A stretch of DNA of 64,000 nucleotides from Pseudomonas fluorescens Q2-87 (GTDB taxonomy: Bacteria; Pseudomonadota; Gammaproteobacteria; Pseudomonadales; Pseudomonadaceae), in the NCBI RefSeq assembly GCF_000281895.1, contig NZ_CM001558.1:1306556-1370555 (forward strand), in the 5' to 3' direction. The translations under genes and the position numbers were made by a program. Under the pieces are notes generated by a model that was not told where the DNA came from, searched no databases, and saw nothing but the letters and a program-made list of their open reading frames with translations. Shown piece by piece: positions 47,175 through 54,211 of this stretch (positions within the stretch are counted from its first letter, which is position 1; every line of letters begins with the position of its first letter).

Positions 47175-47783
47175 TCAGGCCTGGTAACAGGCCAGGAACA
47201 TATCCAAGGCTGATTCGACCACTTGTGTTTGCTGGTCCAGGGACAAGCTCGGCTGGCCCATGGAAATCTGTGGCCAAAAAGCAAATGCCTTGAGCAAGCC
47301 ATGCATCTGTTGAGCGGCAAATGCCGGGTCCAGCGGTTTCAGCCGGCCATCGGCCTGGGCAAGGCGAATCCATGACGTCAGGCCTTCTTCTCGCTCGCCC
47401 ATGCGCGCAACCATGTCCTGGGCTCGTTCAGGAGAGTGAATCGTCGCGGCGATGGCGATGCGCGCCAGGTCGAGGAAGTTCTCATCAGCGAGCATGTGCA
47501 ACTTGGCTTGAAGCAGCGTTTGAAGCTGTTCCCGTAACGGCTTTGTTGAATCGTAGGAAGTGTCTTGTTCTGCCGTAATGCTGTTCCATAACCGGTTCAG
47601 AATCTCGGCAAACAGCTCCTCCTTGCTGGGGAAATGGTTGTACACCGTGCGTTTCGATACGCCGGCCGTTGCTGCGATCTTGTCCATGCTGGTGATCTCG
47701 AAACCGCTGCTACGAAATTCGGCGATCGCGGCCTGAAGGATGGCTTCGCGTTTTCGTTCGGTAAGGCGCTGCGGTACGGTCAT
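47175..47783 (-). CDS. TetR-family repressor
   Basis: A 202-aa regulator. The HTH domain (about 7-52) carries TAGVSKRTVYNHFPSKEELF; the C-terminal domain is of the TetR_C 'AefR-like' type. It is divergent from a metallo-beta-lactamase-fold hydrolase with a perfect palindrome in the shared region, so the simplest reading is autorepression plus control of the hydrolase. The pairing of a TetR regulator with a RomA-type hydrolase is known from RamR-romA in enterobacteria. Confidence 0.85.
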   Translation of the reverse strand: MTVPQRLTERKREAILQAAIAEFRSSGFEITSMDKIAATAGVSKRTVYNHFPSKEELFAEILNRLWNSITAEQDTSYDSTKPLREQLQTLLQAKLHMLADENFLDLARIAIAATIHSPERAQDMVARMGEREEGLTSWIRLAQADGRLKPLDPAFAAQQMHGLLKAFAFWPQISMGQPSLSLDQQTQVVESALDMFLACYQA

Positions 47784-47857
47784 GGGCGTTCGTCGGTTGA
47801 GAGAGGAGAACTTGCACTGGGCAGTTTACTTGCTCCCGGGATTCATGCAATCTAGAA

Positions 47858-47877
47858 ACTACACCGAGTGGTGTACT
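47858..47877. promoter_or_regulatory. TetR operator candidate
   Basis: TACACCGAGTGGTGTA (47860-47875) is a perfect inverted repeat with a 4-base centre between the divergent tetR and hydrolase genes. One extra base on either side extends the symmetry (A/CT edges, one mismatch). Confidence 0.72.
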
Positions 47878-47971
47878 TCACGAGCGAACGGCTAAGCGTG
47901 CATGCAACGGCCATCCAGCGTCCCACCACGGCGAAGCGCAATTGCGACAACGTCCTTGGAGCTATCGCACC

Positions 47972-49030
47972 ATGAGCATTCCTTCTTTTTCGACCGACAA
48001 CCCACCTGCCGATCATTCGTCCCGGCACGAACAGGGCAAGTACCGCAATCGCGCCTACACACCGCGGGAAGGGGTCGGCAAGACCCTGCGTATCATCTGG
48101 AACATGATCTTCCACAAACCGCGCAGCACCCGGCCTGCGGGCGCTATCGATGTTCAGCCGTTGACGCACGCCGCGTTGCTGGCCGCGCCGAACCACAGCG
48201 TATTCCGCCTCGGTCACTCCACCGTGCTGCTCAAGTTACGGGACAAATTCTGGCTGACCGACCCGGTGTTCTCCGAACGCGCTTCGCCCGTACAATGGGC
48301 CGGTCCCAAGCGTTTCCATCAGCCGCCTATCAGCCTGGAAGACTTGCCGCCGATCGAAGCGGTGATCCTTTCCCATGATCATTACGACCACCTCGATCAC
48401 CAGGCCATCCTCAAGCTTTCCGCCAAGACCCAGTATTTCCTGGCGCCGCTTGGCGTGGGTGACACCTTGGTCAAATGGGGCATCGAGGCCAACAAGGTGC
48501 GCCAACTGGATTGGTGGCAAGGCACCGAGGTGGACGGTATCGAGTTCGTTGCCACGCCGTCGCAGCACTTTTCCGGTCGCGGTCTGTTCGATAGCAACAG
48601 CACGCTATGGGCCTCCTGGGTCATGATCGACGGCGGCACGCGGATCTTCTTCAGCGGCGACACGGGTTATTTTGATGGCTTCAAACGCATCGGCGAGCAG
48701 TACGGACCTTTCGACCTGACGCTGATGGAAACCGGTGCCTATAACGTCGATTGGCCCCATGTCCACATGCAGCCGGAGCAAACCCTGCAGGCTCATATCG
48801 ACCTCAAGGGCCGCTGGCTGCTGCCGATCCACAACGGTACGTTCGACCTGGCGATGCACGCCTGGTATGAACCCTTCGATCGCATCCTGGCCTTGGCGTG
48901 GGAGCGCAGCGTATCCATCACCACGCCGCAGATGGGCCAGGCATTCACCCTGAGCCAGCCGCAACGTGGCCGGGCCTGGTGGCTGGATGTAGAGGCCTCG
49001 GCCTATCAGAACCAGACCGGCGTGGCCTGA
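47972..49030 (+). CDS. MBL-fold metallo-hydrolase of the RomA/NAPE-PLD type
   Basis: A 352-aa protein. The zinc motif is ILSHDHYDHLDHQAI (HxHxDH, about residues 137-150), followed by SQHFSGRG and FFSGDTGYFDG, as in NAPE-PLD-like and RomA hydrolases. Such enzymes may cleave phospholipid-like or acyl-amide substrates. ATG 47972 with GGAGC upstream. Control by the divergent TetR protein is likely. Confidence 0.85.
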   Translation: MSIPSFSTDNPPADHSSRHEQGKYRNRAYTPREGVGKTLRIIWNMIFHKPRSTRPAGAIDVQPLTHAALLAAPNHSVFRLGHSTVLLKLRDKFWLTDPVFSERASPVQWAGPKRFHQPPISLEDLPPIEAVILSHDHYDHLDHQAILKLSAKTQYFLAPLGVGDTLVKWGIEANKVRQLDWWQGTEVDGIEFVATPSQHFSGRGLFDSNSTLWASWVMIDGGTRIFFSGDTGYFDGFKRIGEQYGPFDLTLMETGAYNVDWPHVHMQPEQTLQAHIDLKGRWLLPIHNGTFDLAMHAWYEPFDRILALAWERSVSITTPQMGQAFTLSQPQRGRAWWLDVEASAYQNQTGVA

Positions 49031-49048
49031 CAACGGAAGCAATGCCCA

Positions 49049-49366
49049 TCATTCGATCATGGCGTAGTCCGCCCGCTCCATTGGGTCCGGCGTGGCGCCC
49101 TTGATGTTCATCCCACGCCCCGGGGCGAAGCCGGGAAAGAACACCAGGCCTTCGGATTCCAGCCGAAAGGCCAGGGCCAGGCGCGTCACGTCGAGCAATT
49201 GGCCTCCGGCTTCGAAACGCCGGATGGCCTGGACCGAGACGCCGGATTGACGCGATAACTCCTCGACACTCCAGCCCAGCATGGCGCGGGCTTGCGCACT
49301 ATGGGCGGGGGTGAATTGATACACAGCGATGCGTTGCAGGGTGGTCTTGATTGCGAGAGAGGCCAT
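49049..49366 (-). CDS. Small XRE-family HTH regulator
   Basis: A 105-aa protein with a Cro/C1-type helix-turn-helix (ARAMLGWSVEELSRQSGVSVQAIRRFEAGG, about residues 27-57) and no further domain. GGAGA precedes ATG 49366. No toxin gene is adjacent; the neighbouring genes on the same strand are an AraC regulator. The target is unknown. Confidence 0.8.
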   Translation of the reverse strand: MASLAIKTTLQRIAVYQFTPAHSAQARAMLGWSVEELSRQSGVSVQAIRRFEAGGQLLDVTRLALAFRLESEGLVFFPGFAPGRGMNIKGATPDPMERADYAMIE

Positions 49367-49449
49367 GGGAGTTCTCCAAAGCTGTTGAATTCAAAAATAC
49401 TGTGTTTTTGTACAGTTGTTTTGAATCCGGATCAATCTCATTTTTTTGA

Positions 49450-50226
49450 TCAATGCCCAGCGGTCCCTTCCTGCCAGGCGCTAGGAGCTTGACCCAGCAC
49501 CCGGCGAAACATGGTGGAAAACGCTGCGGGACTGTCATAGCCCAGGTCCAGGGCAATGCGGGTCACCGAGTCCCCCTCAGCCAAGCGTGGCAGCGCCGAC
49601 ATCACGCACGCCCGTTGTCGCCATTGACTGAAGCTCAGCGTGGTTTGTCGGCTGAACAGCCGATTGAACGAACGCAGGCTGACAGGCAACTGCGCGGCCC
49701 ATTGCGCGGGTGAAACATGGGCGTCGGGATGCTTGAGGAATGCTTGGCACAGCGATAAGAGGCGCGGGTCCTTGGGCAGTGGTAGGTGCAGCGGTAAATG
49801 GGCGCTGCGCGACAATTCGTGCAGCAGCAGATTAATCAACGCGCCGTCCCGTCCAGCCTCGTCATAGTCCGGCGCAAGCTCCACAGCCTCCAGCAGCAAG
49901 TGGCGCATCAGGGGCGAGACATTGATGACCTGGCAACGATCGTCCATGCCCGTCACGGCGGCCGGTTCGATATACAGGCTTCGCGTGCTGACGCCCACCA
50001 TCAGCACCTCATGGTCGACCCCGGGCGGAATCCACACTGCCCGTTGCGGTGGTACCACCCAATTACCGTTCGTGGTGCTGACTTGCATCACACCCGTGGC
50101 GCCATACAGCAACTGTGCCCGGCGGTGATGGTGCAGCGGCAGTAAATGTCCGTGAGGGTAATCGGTACCAATGGCGACGACGGCCCTGGGCGTCGCATCC
50201 AATAAATCGATCGAAGTGTTGCGCAT
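49450..50226 (-). CDS. AraC-family transcriptional regulator
   Basis: A 258-aa regulator. A cupin-like N-terminal ligand domain (HLLPLHHHRRAQLLYGATG, about 27-45) is followed by two C-terminal HTH motifs (LPVSLRSFNRLFSRQT and IALDLGYDSPAAFSTMFRRVLG). It is divergent from the TauE/SafE transporter gene, which it may control. Confidence 0.85.
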   Translation of the reverse strand: MRNTSIDLLDATPRAVVAIGTDYPHGHLLPLHHHRRAQLLYGATGVMQVSTTNGNWVVPPQRAVWIPPGVDHEVLMVGVSTRSLYIEPAAVTGMDDRCQVINVSPLMRHLLLEAVELAPDYDEAGRDGALINLLLHELSRSAHLPLHLPLPKDPRLLSLCQAFLKHPDAHVSPAQWAAQLPVSLRSFNRLFSRQTTLSFSQWRQRACVMSALPRLAEGDSVTRIALDLGYDSPAAFSTMFRRVLGQAPSAWQEGTAGH

Positions 50227-50337
50227 TGAAGGGTGACTCGAGATTGGCGTGAACGCGAACAGTATTGTCCGACTTGCTACAGCAGGCCAGCCCTCGTTTC
50301 CCTATCGTGGACGCCTCCATTCCTCGGACTTTCCTAG

Positions 50338-51150
50338 ATGTTCTACGTTTTGCTCGCCTGTTTCGGCTGCCTGAGTGGCGTCACCGCCGTGCTGTTTGGA
50401 TTCGGCGGCGGCTTTGTCGTGGTGCCCTTGATCTATCGCCTGCTGGTTTCAAGCCACGCAGGTGACGTTATCGGAGAATCGGCGATGCACATCGCCGTGG
50501 CCACTTCCACCTGCGTCATGATCGTCAACGCCCTGGTTGCCACTCGAAAACATCACCGCGCCGGACAACTGCTTCGTCATTACTTGTGGCCATTCGGCGG
50601 CTTCATCGCCCTGGGCGCGACCCTCGGCGCAACGGCCGCCACCTGGATGAGCGGCGAGATTATCCGCTACGCCTTCATTGCCTACTTGGGCCTGACCATT
50701 TTGGATTGCCTGCTGCGGCGAGGTTTTCTGACACGCGCCAGCGATGCCATCCCACGGTCATTGTCGACAATGGAGACGACGTTCGGTGGTACTGCTGTCG
50801 GAATCATTGCCACATTCCTGGGTGTCGGTGGAAGTGTCATGACCGTGCCGCTGTTGCGCCGGTGTGGCTTGAACATGTCCCAGGCCACCTCCATGGCCAA
50901 CCCGTTGAGCGTCCCCGTCGCCCTGGCCGGCACCTTTACCTACATGGCCTTGGCCAGCTTCACTGACACAGACTTCGGCCCATGGTTTGTCGGTTACGTC
51001 GACCTACTGGCCTTTGTTGCACTCATACTCGGCGCGTTACTGGGTATTCGCCTGGCAACGCCGTGGATCGGGCGGATACCGGATCGCCTGCATGCGCGAG
51101 TGTATGTGGGGTTGTTGATGGTGGTGATGGGGGGGATGTTGCTGGGGTAG
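50338..51150 (+). CDS. TauE/SafE-family anion exporter
   Basis: A 270-aa protein with about 8 helices and the family loop GFGGGFVVVPLIYRLL (about 21-36) and FLGVGGSVMTVPLLRRCGL (about 160-178), which are the two repeated TauE/SafE motifs. Members export sulfite or other organic anions. It is divergent from the AraC regulator. It marks the left edge of the accessory island. Confidence 0.85.
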   Translation: MFYVLLACFGCLSGVTAVLFGFGGGFVVVPLIYRLLVSSHAGDVIGESAMHIAVATSTCVMIVNALVATRKHHRAGQLLRHYLWPFGGFIALGATLGATAATWMSGEIIRYAFIAYLGLTILDCLLRRGFLTRASDAIPRSLSTMETTFGGTAVGIIATFLGVGGSVMTVPLLRRCGLNMSQATSMANPLSVPVALAGTFTYMALASFTDTDFGPWFVGYVDLLAFVALILGALLGIRLATPWIGRIPDRLHARVYVGLLMVVMGGMLLG

Positions 51151-51155
51151 GGGCG

Positions 51156-52145
51156 TTATTGACCCGCCAACCCCGGCGCTTCCCGGATAATGAAGTGGTC
51201 CAGGTTCTCGATATTGGCACTGAATACCCCGAACGTCTGCTCGGGGTTTTTCTTGCTCGGCACCTGCTTCAACTTCGGCGTCACGCCATAAAAGAAGCAA
51301 TACAACGGCGCGTCACTCTCGATGGCGTGCTTGATCTCTGCCAGAAACGCTTTGCGCTTGCGGTAGTTGTCGATCAGCTTCTTGCTCAGGTAAACGTTGA
51401 CCGAGTAAGGCTTCTTCTTTGTCTCGCTCGGTTGCTTGACCCAGACCTTCTGTTCGAAATCGATGCGAAAACTGGCGCTGTGATAGTCCTCGATTTTCTT
51501 GATCTTGCCCCAGTAAATCAGCCCTTTGTTGTCCTGCAAGAACTCGATTTTCTTGAAGAAAGAACTGTAGGGCGCCGTGTGCTCGCCAATCTTCAGTGGC
51601 ATGCGCTTGAGCAGATCCTTGTCCGCGAAGTTCGACACGAAGCACTCCACCGGATGGGCGAAGACATGGGTCTTGTCGGGCGCCGAATCACGGCTCGGGT
51701 GCTCGTCATGCCTGGCGATCGAAGGCACTCGCTCATCACGCAACACGTCCGCGTCCACCGCCGGGCTGGACGGCTTACGCACGTATTCACGTCGAACCAG
51801 CAACAGCTCCGAAGGGAAATGTTCCTCCCGACCGTCATCCGATTCCGCACCATCCACTTCCAGGCCCGACGCCGGTGCTTTCAGGCTGACATAAGGACAA
51901 CCCTCGACATGCCGCGTGCTGGGGATGTTCTTGAAATGCGGCGTACGCACGTAGTTCACATTCTTGGCGTTGAACGTCCCCAACACATTCGCCGCATCAA
52001 ATGCTGCCCGGCAGTCGTCGTTGGGGCATTGGAACTGTTCTTTCGCTGAATCGAACGCCACCGTCTCGTCGAAATTCAAATCGCGCACGTCATAGATCGA
52101 CAGCTTGTCGTCGAGGCTGCGGCAGTAGGCGAGGTCGAATTTCAT
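51156..52145 (-). CDS. Unknown protein with N-terminal CoiA-like zinc-finger pattern
   Basis: A 329-aa soluble protein. Residues 39-85 contain CPNDDC, and then HVEGCPY after a PHFK segment. That spacing (C..C..H/F..H..C) resembles the zinc-binding front of CoiA-like and other DNA-interacting proteins. The middle is Asp/Glu/Arg-rich and the C-terminus is mixed. I recognise no catalytic motif. Its place in an accessory island next to defence genes makes a defence or DNA-related role possible but unproven. It lies 5 bases from the convergent TauE/SafE stop. Confidence 0.6.
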   Translation of the reverse strand: MKFDLAYCRSLDDKLSIYDVRDLNFDETVAFDSAKEQFQCPNDDCRAAFDAANVLGTFNAKNVNYVRTPHFKNIPSTRHVEGCPYVSLKAPASGLEVDGAESDDGREEHFPSELLLVRREYVRKPSSPAVDADVLRDERVPSIARHDEHPSRDSAPDKTHVFAHPVECFVSNFADKDLLKRMPLKIGEHTAPYSSFFKKIEFLQDNKGLIYWGKIKKIEDYHSASFRIDFEQKVWVKQPSETKKKPYSVNVYLSKKLIDNYRKRKAFLAEIKHAIESDAPLYCFFYGVTPKLKQVPSKKNPEQTFGVFSANIENLDHFIIREAPGLAGQ

Positions 52146-52300
52146 GAGGGGCTCGGGTCCTTGAGTGGGGAAGGGTATTAATAGCGGGAGGCGGGGTGGG
52201 TTGCACTGACTGTTTTCAGCTCAAAGTAAATATGTAGCAGTGCCGACCATGGACAAGGCCCGAGACGTTGCTGATATTCTTCCAGCACGACTCCGATCCT

Positions 52301-52391
52301 GTGGCGAGGGAGCTTGCTCCCGCTGGGCTGCGCAGCAGCCCCCATTTCAATATCACCAACAAAAACCACTGCCCGAACACAGACGACAGCG
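52301..52391. repeat. Direct repeat copy A (REP plus terminator-like tail)
   Basis: About 90 bp closely matching copy B at 52994-53084. Each is a single GTGGCGAGGGAGCTTGCTCC REP followed by ATATCACCAACAAAAA and a GC-rich hairpin with CCCGAACAC. Copy B is the terminator of the Bro-N gene, so copy A probably marks the end of a second, lost copy of that gene. Confidence 0.8.
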
Positions 52392-52428
52392 TCGCAATTA
52401 CAACTCGCTTCACCACGCACGTGCATAA

Positions 52429-52488
52429 CCGGAACTATATTGCCGGAAGTGGAGGGGTGAGCCACGACAATCGGAATTATAGTTCCGA
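52429..52488. promoter_or_regulatory. Two operator-like palindromes of a toxin-antitoxin promoter
   Basis: O1 CCGGAACTATATTGCCGG (52429-52446) and O2 TCGGAATTATAGTTCCGA (52471-52488) are related near-palindromes 42 bases apart. Such paired operators are typical of antitoxin autoregulation. No intact toxin or antitoxin gene follows directly. Confidence 0.55.
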
Positions 52489-52575
52489 CTATGTTGGACA
52501 AGCCTGCTTCTGAAGCGAGCGTTGCTTACGCTGTGAGGCATTGCGAAGGCCAAGGTTGATGACAAGGGGGATCGA

Positions 52576-52788
52576 ATGAGTGATGACGCAAAATCCGTAG
52601 GTACGCGTGCATGGCAGGGCGACAGGGTGATGATCACTAAGGCCGATAAGCCTCCTCTGGATCTGCTACCTCATGCTGATACGCCTCAGATGCGCAAGCC
52701 AGGTCGGTTGAAGGGGAAGATTCGGATGTCGGCGGATTTTGACCGCACCCCCGGGGACATCATCGAGGGTTTTGAGGGGCGGCCGTGA
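52576..52788 (+). pseudogene. Truncated Phd/VapB-like antitoxin remnant
   Basis: A 70-aa frame. Residues 14-33 (WQGDRVMITKADKPPLDLLP) resemble the GEEVxITRxGKPVARLVP core of Phd antitoxins, and the end GRLKGKIRMSADFDRTPGDI matches the toxin-binding tail of that class. The N-terminal DNA-binding half is missing or replaced by non-homologous residues. No PIN or Doc toxin follows. AAGGGGG precedes the ATG, so it may still be translated. Confidence 0.55.
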
Positions 52789-52951
52789 GTTCGGACGAAT
52801 TTTCCTCATCTGAGATTTCAGCAGGCACCTCAGCAATGCAGGCTTCGTCGAACTCCCGCATAGTGGCCGTGTTGATAGCGCCGATTTTCAGCAGTGCTTC
52901 AGCCGAACTGTGAATCAACTCGAACGCCTCACTTTTGAATTCGTTAGTCAT
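52760..52951 (-). pseudogene. Truncated NadS/HigA-like antitoxin remnant
   Basis: A 63-aa frame. Residues 4-40 (EFKSEAFELIHSSAEALLKI, then GAINTATMREFDEACIAEVP) match the N-terminus of NadS/HigA-type XRE antitoxins. The helix-turn-helix that should follow is absent; a different, 20-residue tail ends the frame. No HigB/RelE toxin is seen upstream. Its 3' end overlaps that of the Phd-like remnant by 29 bases, as if a deletion joined two unrelated antitoxin genes. Confidence 0.6.
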
Positions 52952-52993
52952 CAGTATCTCCAGTAAGTTGGACTCAAGCCTTACCCCACCCCC

Positions 52994-53084
52994 GTGGCGA
53001 GGGAGCTTGCTCCCGCTGGGCTGCGCAGCAGCTCAAAATGCCATATCACCAACAAAAAACCGCCGCCCGAACACGGACGACGGC
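52994..53084. repeat. Direct repeat copy B (REP plus Bro-N gene terminator)
   Basis: The second copy of the 90-bp element at 52301-52391, in the same orientation. The segment between the copies, about 600 bp, contains both antitoxin remnants. The copies differ by a few substitutions and one small gap. Confidence 0.8.
53053..53084 (-). terminator. Terminator of the Bro-N gene
   Basis: On the minus strand GCCGTCGTCCG and CGGGCGGCGGT form a stem with G-U pairs and a TGTT loop, followed by TTTTTTG. It begins 14 bases past the Bro-N stop. Confidence 0.65.
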
Positions 53085-53097
53085 ATTTCATCAACAG

Positions 53098-53607
53098 TCA
53101 AAACCCCCGCAAAACCCGCGACGCCTTCCGCCACCAAGATTCATGCTGATTAAACGGATCATCCACCAATACCGCCGGCATATCCCGCAAACGAATCCAT
53201 GGCTCATCCTGCCAGTGCAGCATGCAGAGCGACATCTTCGGCCAATCCAACACGCTCAACGTCGGCCGCTCCACCTTATGCGAGCAGCGCTCATCCCGCA
53301 GCGTAGGCACCACCTGATGCGTGATCCACTCACGCAGCAATCGATACTCAGGACAGTAGTGATAAACCAGCAACGCATAAACGCCCGACTCACTCAGCAT
53401 CAGACGCTCTTCGGTCAAGCCGTGGACATGCACGAGCATCATCCGGCGCTGGTCGGGGTCAAGCTTGCGGGTCATGCGCTCATCGAGGTGCTTGCTCATC
53501 AGGCGTCCCAAGTCGGAGGCGCTGAACCAGGCCTGGTTTTCGACCAAGAGGGCATGCAGATGAATATTGTGGCGAATAAATTGAGTAGGAATCAGTGGAT
53601 CAGACAT
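53098..53607 (-). CDS. Bro-N domain phage-type antirepressor-like protein
   Basis: A 169-aa protein. The Bro-N fold covers about residues 5-110 (NQAWFSASDLGRLMSKHLDERM, ESGVYALLVYHYCPEYRLLREWITHQVVPTL). Such proteins are antirepressors or DNA-binding regulators of prophages and islands. AAGGAGG lies just before ATG 53607. The start overlaps the end of a 35-codon frame by 16 bases, so translation is likely coupled. Confidence 0.82.
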   Translation of the reverse strand: MSDPLIPTQFIRHNIHLHALLVENQAWFSASDLGRLMSKHLDERMTRKLDPDQRRMMLVHVHGLTEERLMLSESGVYALLVYHYCPEYRLLREWITHQVVPTLRDERCSHKVERPTLSVLDWPKMSLCMLHWQDEPWIRLRDMPAVLVDDPFNQHESWWRKASRVLRGF

Positions 53608-53699
53608 GACCAACCTCCTTGCAGGAAGGCGCGCGGTCCGGTGTAACGCTGTAGCTGTTCATCCTTCAGGATGAAGGGAGAATTTTTAGGCATATCCAT
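53592..53699 (-). CDS. Tiny ORF (35 aa) overlapping the Bro-N gene start
   Basis: The frame reads MDMPKNSPFILKDEQLQRYT and ends GGWSCLIH. Its ATG lies 3 bases after the hairpin at 53702-53764, and its AGAGG ribosome site is inside the hairpin's 3' arm. It ends 16 bases inside the Bro-N gene. The pattern 'LKDEQLQRYTGPRAF' recalls small island-regulator starts, but I cannot name a family. Probable role: coupling or cis-regulation. Confidence 0.55.
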   Translation of the reverse strand: MDMPKNSPFILKDEQLQRYTGPRAFLQGGWSCLIH

Positions 53700-53701
53700 T
53701 A

Positions 53702-53764
53702 CCTCTGTGTGGTGTCAGCTTTCTTAGGGCTGGGTGCCGGGAGCTAAGAAACCCCACACAGAGG
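53702..53764 (-). promoter_or_regulatory. Hairpin in the Bro-N leader that sequesters a ribosome binding site
   Basis: Two nested inverted repeats: CCTCTGTGTGG/CCACACAGAGG (11 bp, 53702-53712 with 53754-53764) and TTTCTTAG/CTAAGAAA (8 bp, 53720-53727 with 53744-53751). On the minus strand the 3' arm ends ACACAGAGG, immediately before T-AATGGATATG. The AGAGG SD is paired, so folding should block the tiny ORF and, by coupling, Bro-N. Confidence 0.65.
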
Positions 53765-54001
53765 GCCGGACTTATTCCCCTTTCGGGTCTTGTATTCGCC
53801 CACTCCCGGCATAACAGAGATTTTTTATGCGCACGGAGAAACCGTAGGCACAAAAAAGCCGCTACTGTCGGGTGCGGTTGGTCCGCTGTGTGAGGTGTTT
53901 CTTAGGCACCGGATTTGGAGACTATGGCTTTGCAAGCGATTGGTCAAGACGGAGTGTCTAGGTGGCGTCAATCCGTGGGGCAGCGTCAACTACGGTAGTT
54001 G
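53765..54001. other. Non-coding region upstream of Bro-N leader with repeated motif
   Basis: No gene recognised. A third copy of the hairpin motif (CTAAGAAACACC then CACACAG on the minus strand, 53889-53911) lies here, plus a weak T6-ended stem at 53850-53878 on the minus strand. It could host promoters or a small RNA. Confidence 0.4.
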
Positions 54002-54211
54002 TCAAGTTTGCTGATAGCTATATATATTTCGAATGTTTGCGTGGAAGAAAGAGCCTACCGAACCTGCATTTATTAGGGCTGTGTAAATGTCTTCTGGTAC
54101 GTCGTAATAATCATAAATTGAGCCATTATTAAACTCAATTTGTAAGGTGGATGTCTCTGATTCATAGCCAACACTGGCTACGTTGCTTGAACTAACCGAT
54201 ATTCTTTCCAT
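54002..54211 (-). CDS. KTSC-domain protein
   Basis: A 69-aa protein made of one KTSC domain (lysyl-tRNA synthetase C-terminal-like): MERISVSSSNVASVGYESET, then IEFNNGSIYDYYDVPEDIYTAL and a GSFFHANI end. The domain is associated with RNA or peptide binding; its function is unknown. Its ATG starts directly after the herA stop (TAA|ATG) with AAGGAG inside the herA end, so it is the third gene of the sir2-herA operon. Confidence 0.85.
   Translation of the reverse strand: MERISVSSSNVASVGYESETSTLQIEFNNGSIYDYYDVPEDIYTALINAGSVGSFFHANIRNIYSYQQT

Larger units (their letters stand above)
52146..52575. other. Intergenic scar: partial REP, repeat copy A, and toxin-antitoxin operators
   Basis: A 430-base stretch without an intact gene. 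It holds the 90-bp direct repeat copy A and two operator-like palindromes, and a 22-codon frame starting at 52491 (MLDKPASEASVAYAVRHCEG). The content looks like the broken head of a lost operon. Confidence 0.5.

Noticed and set aside
53790..54014. 74-aa frame on the plus strand upstream of the Bro-N leader
   Set aside because: No RBS, cysteine- and Trp-rich with no domain, and overlaps the repeated motif region; likely chance.
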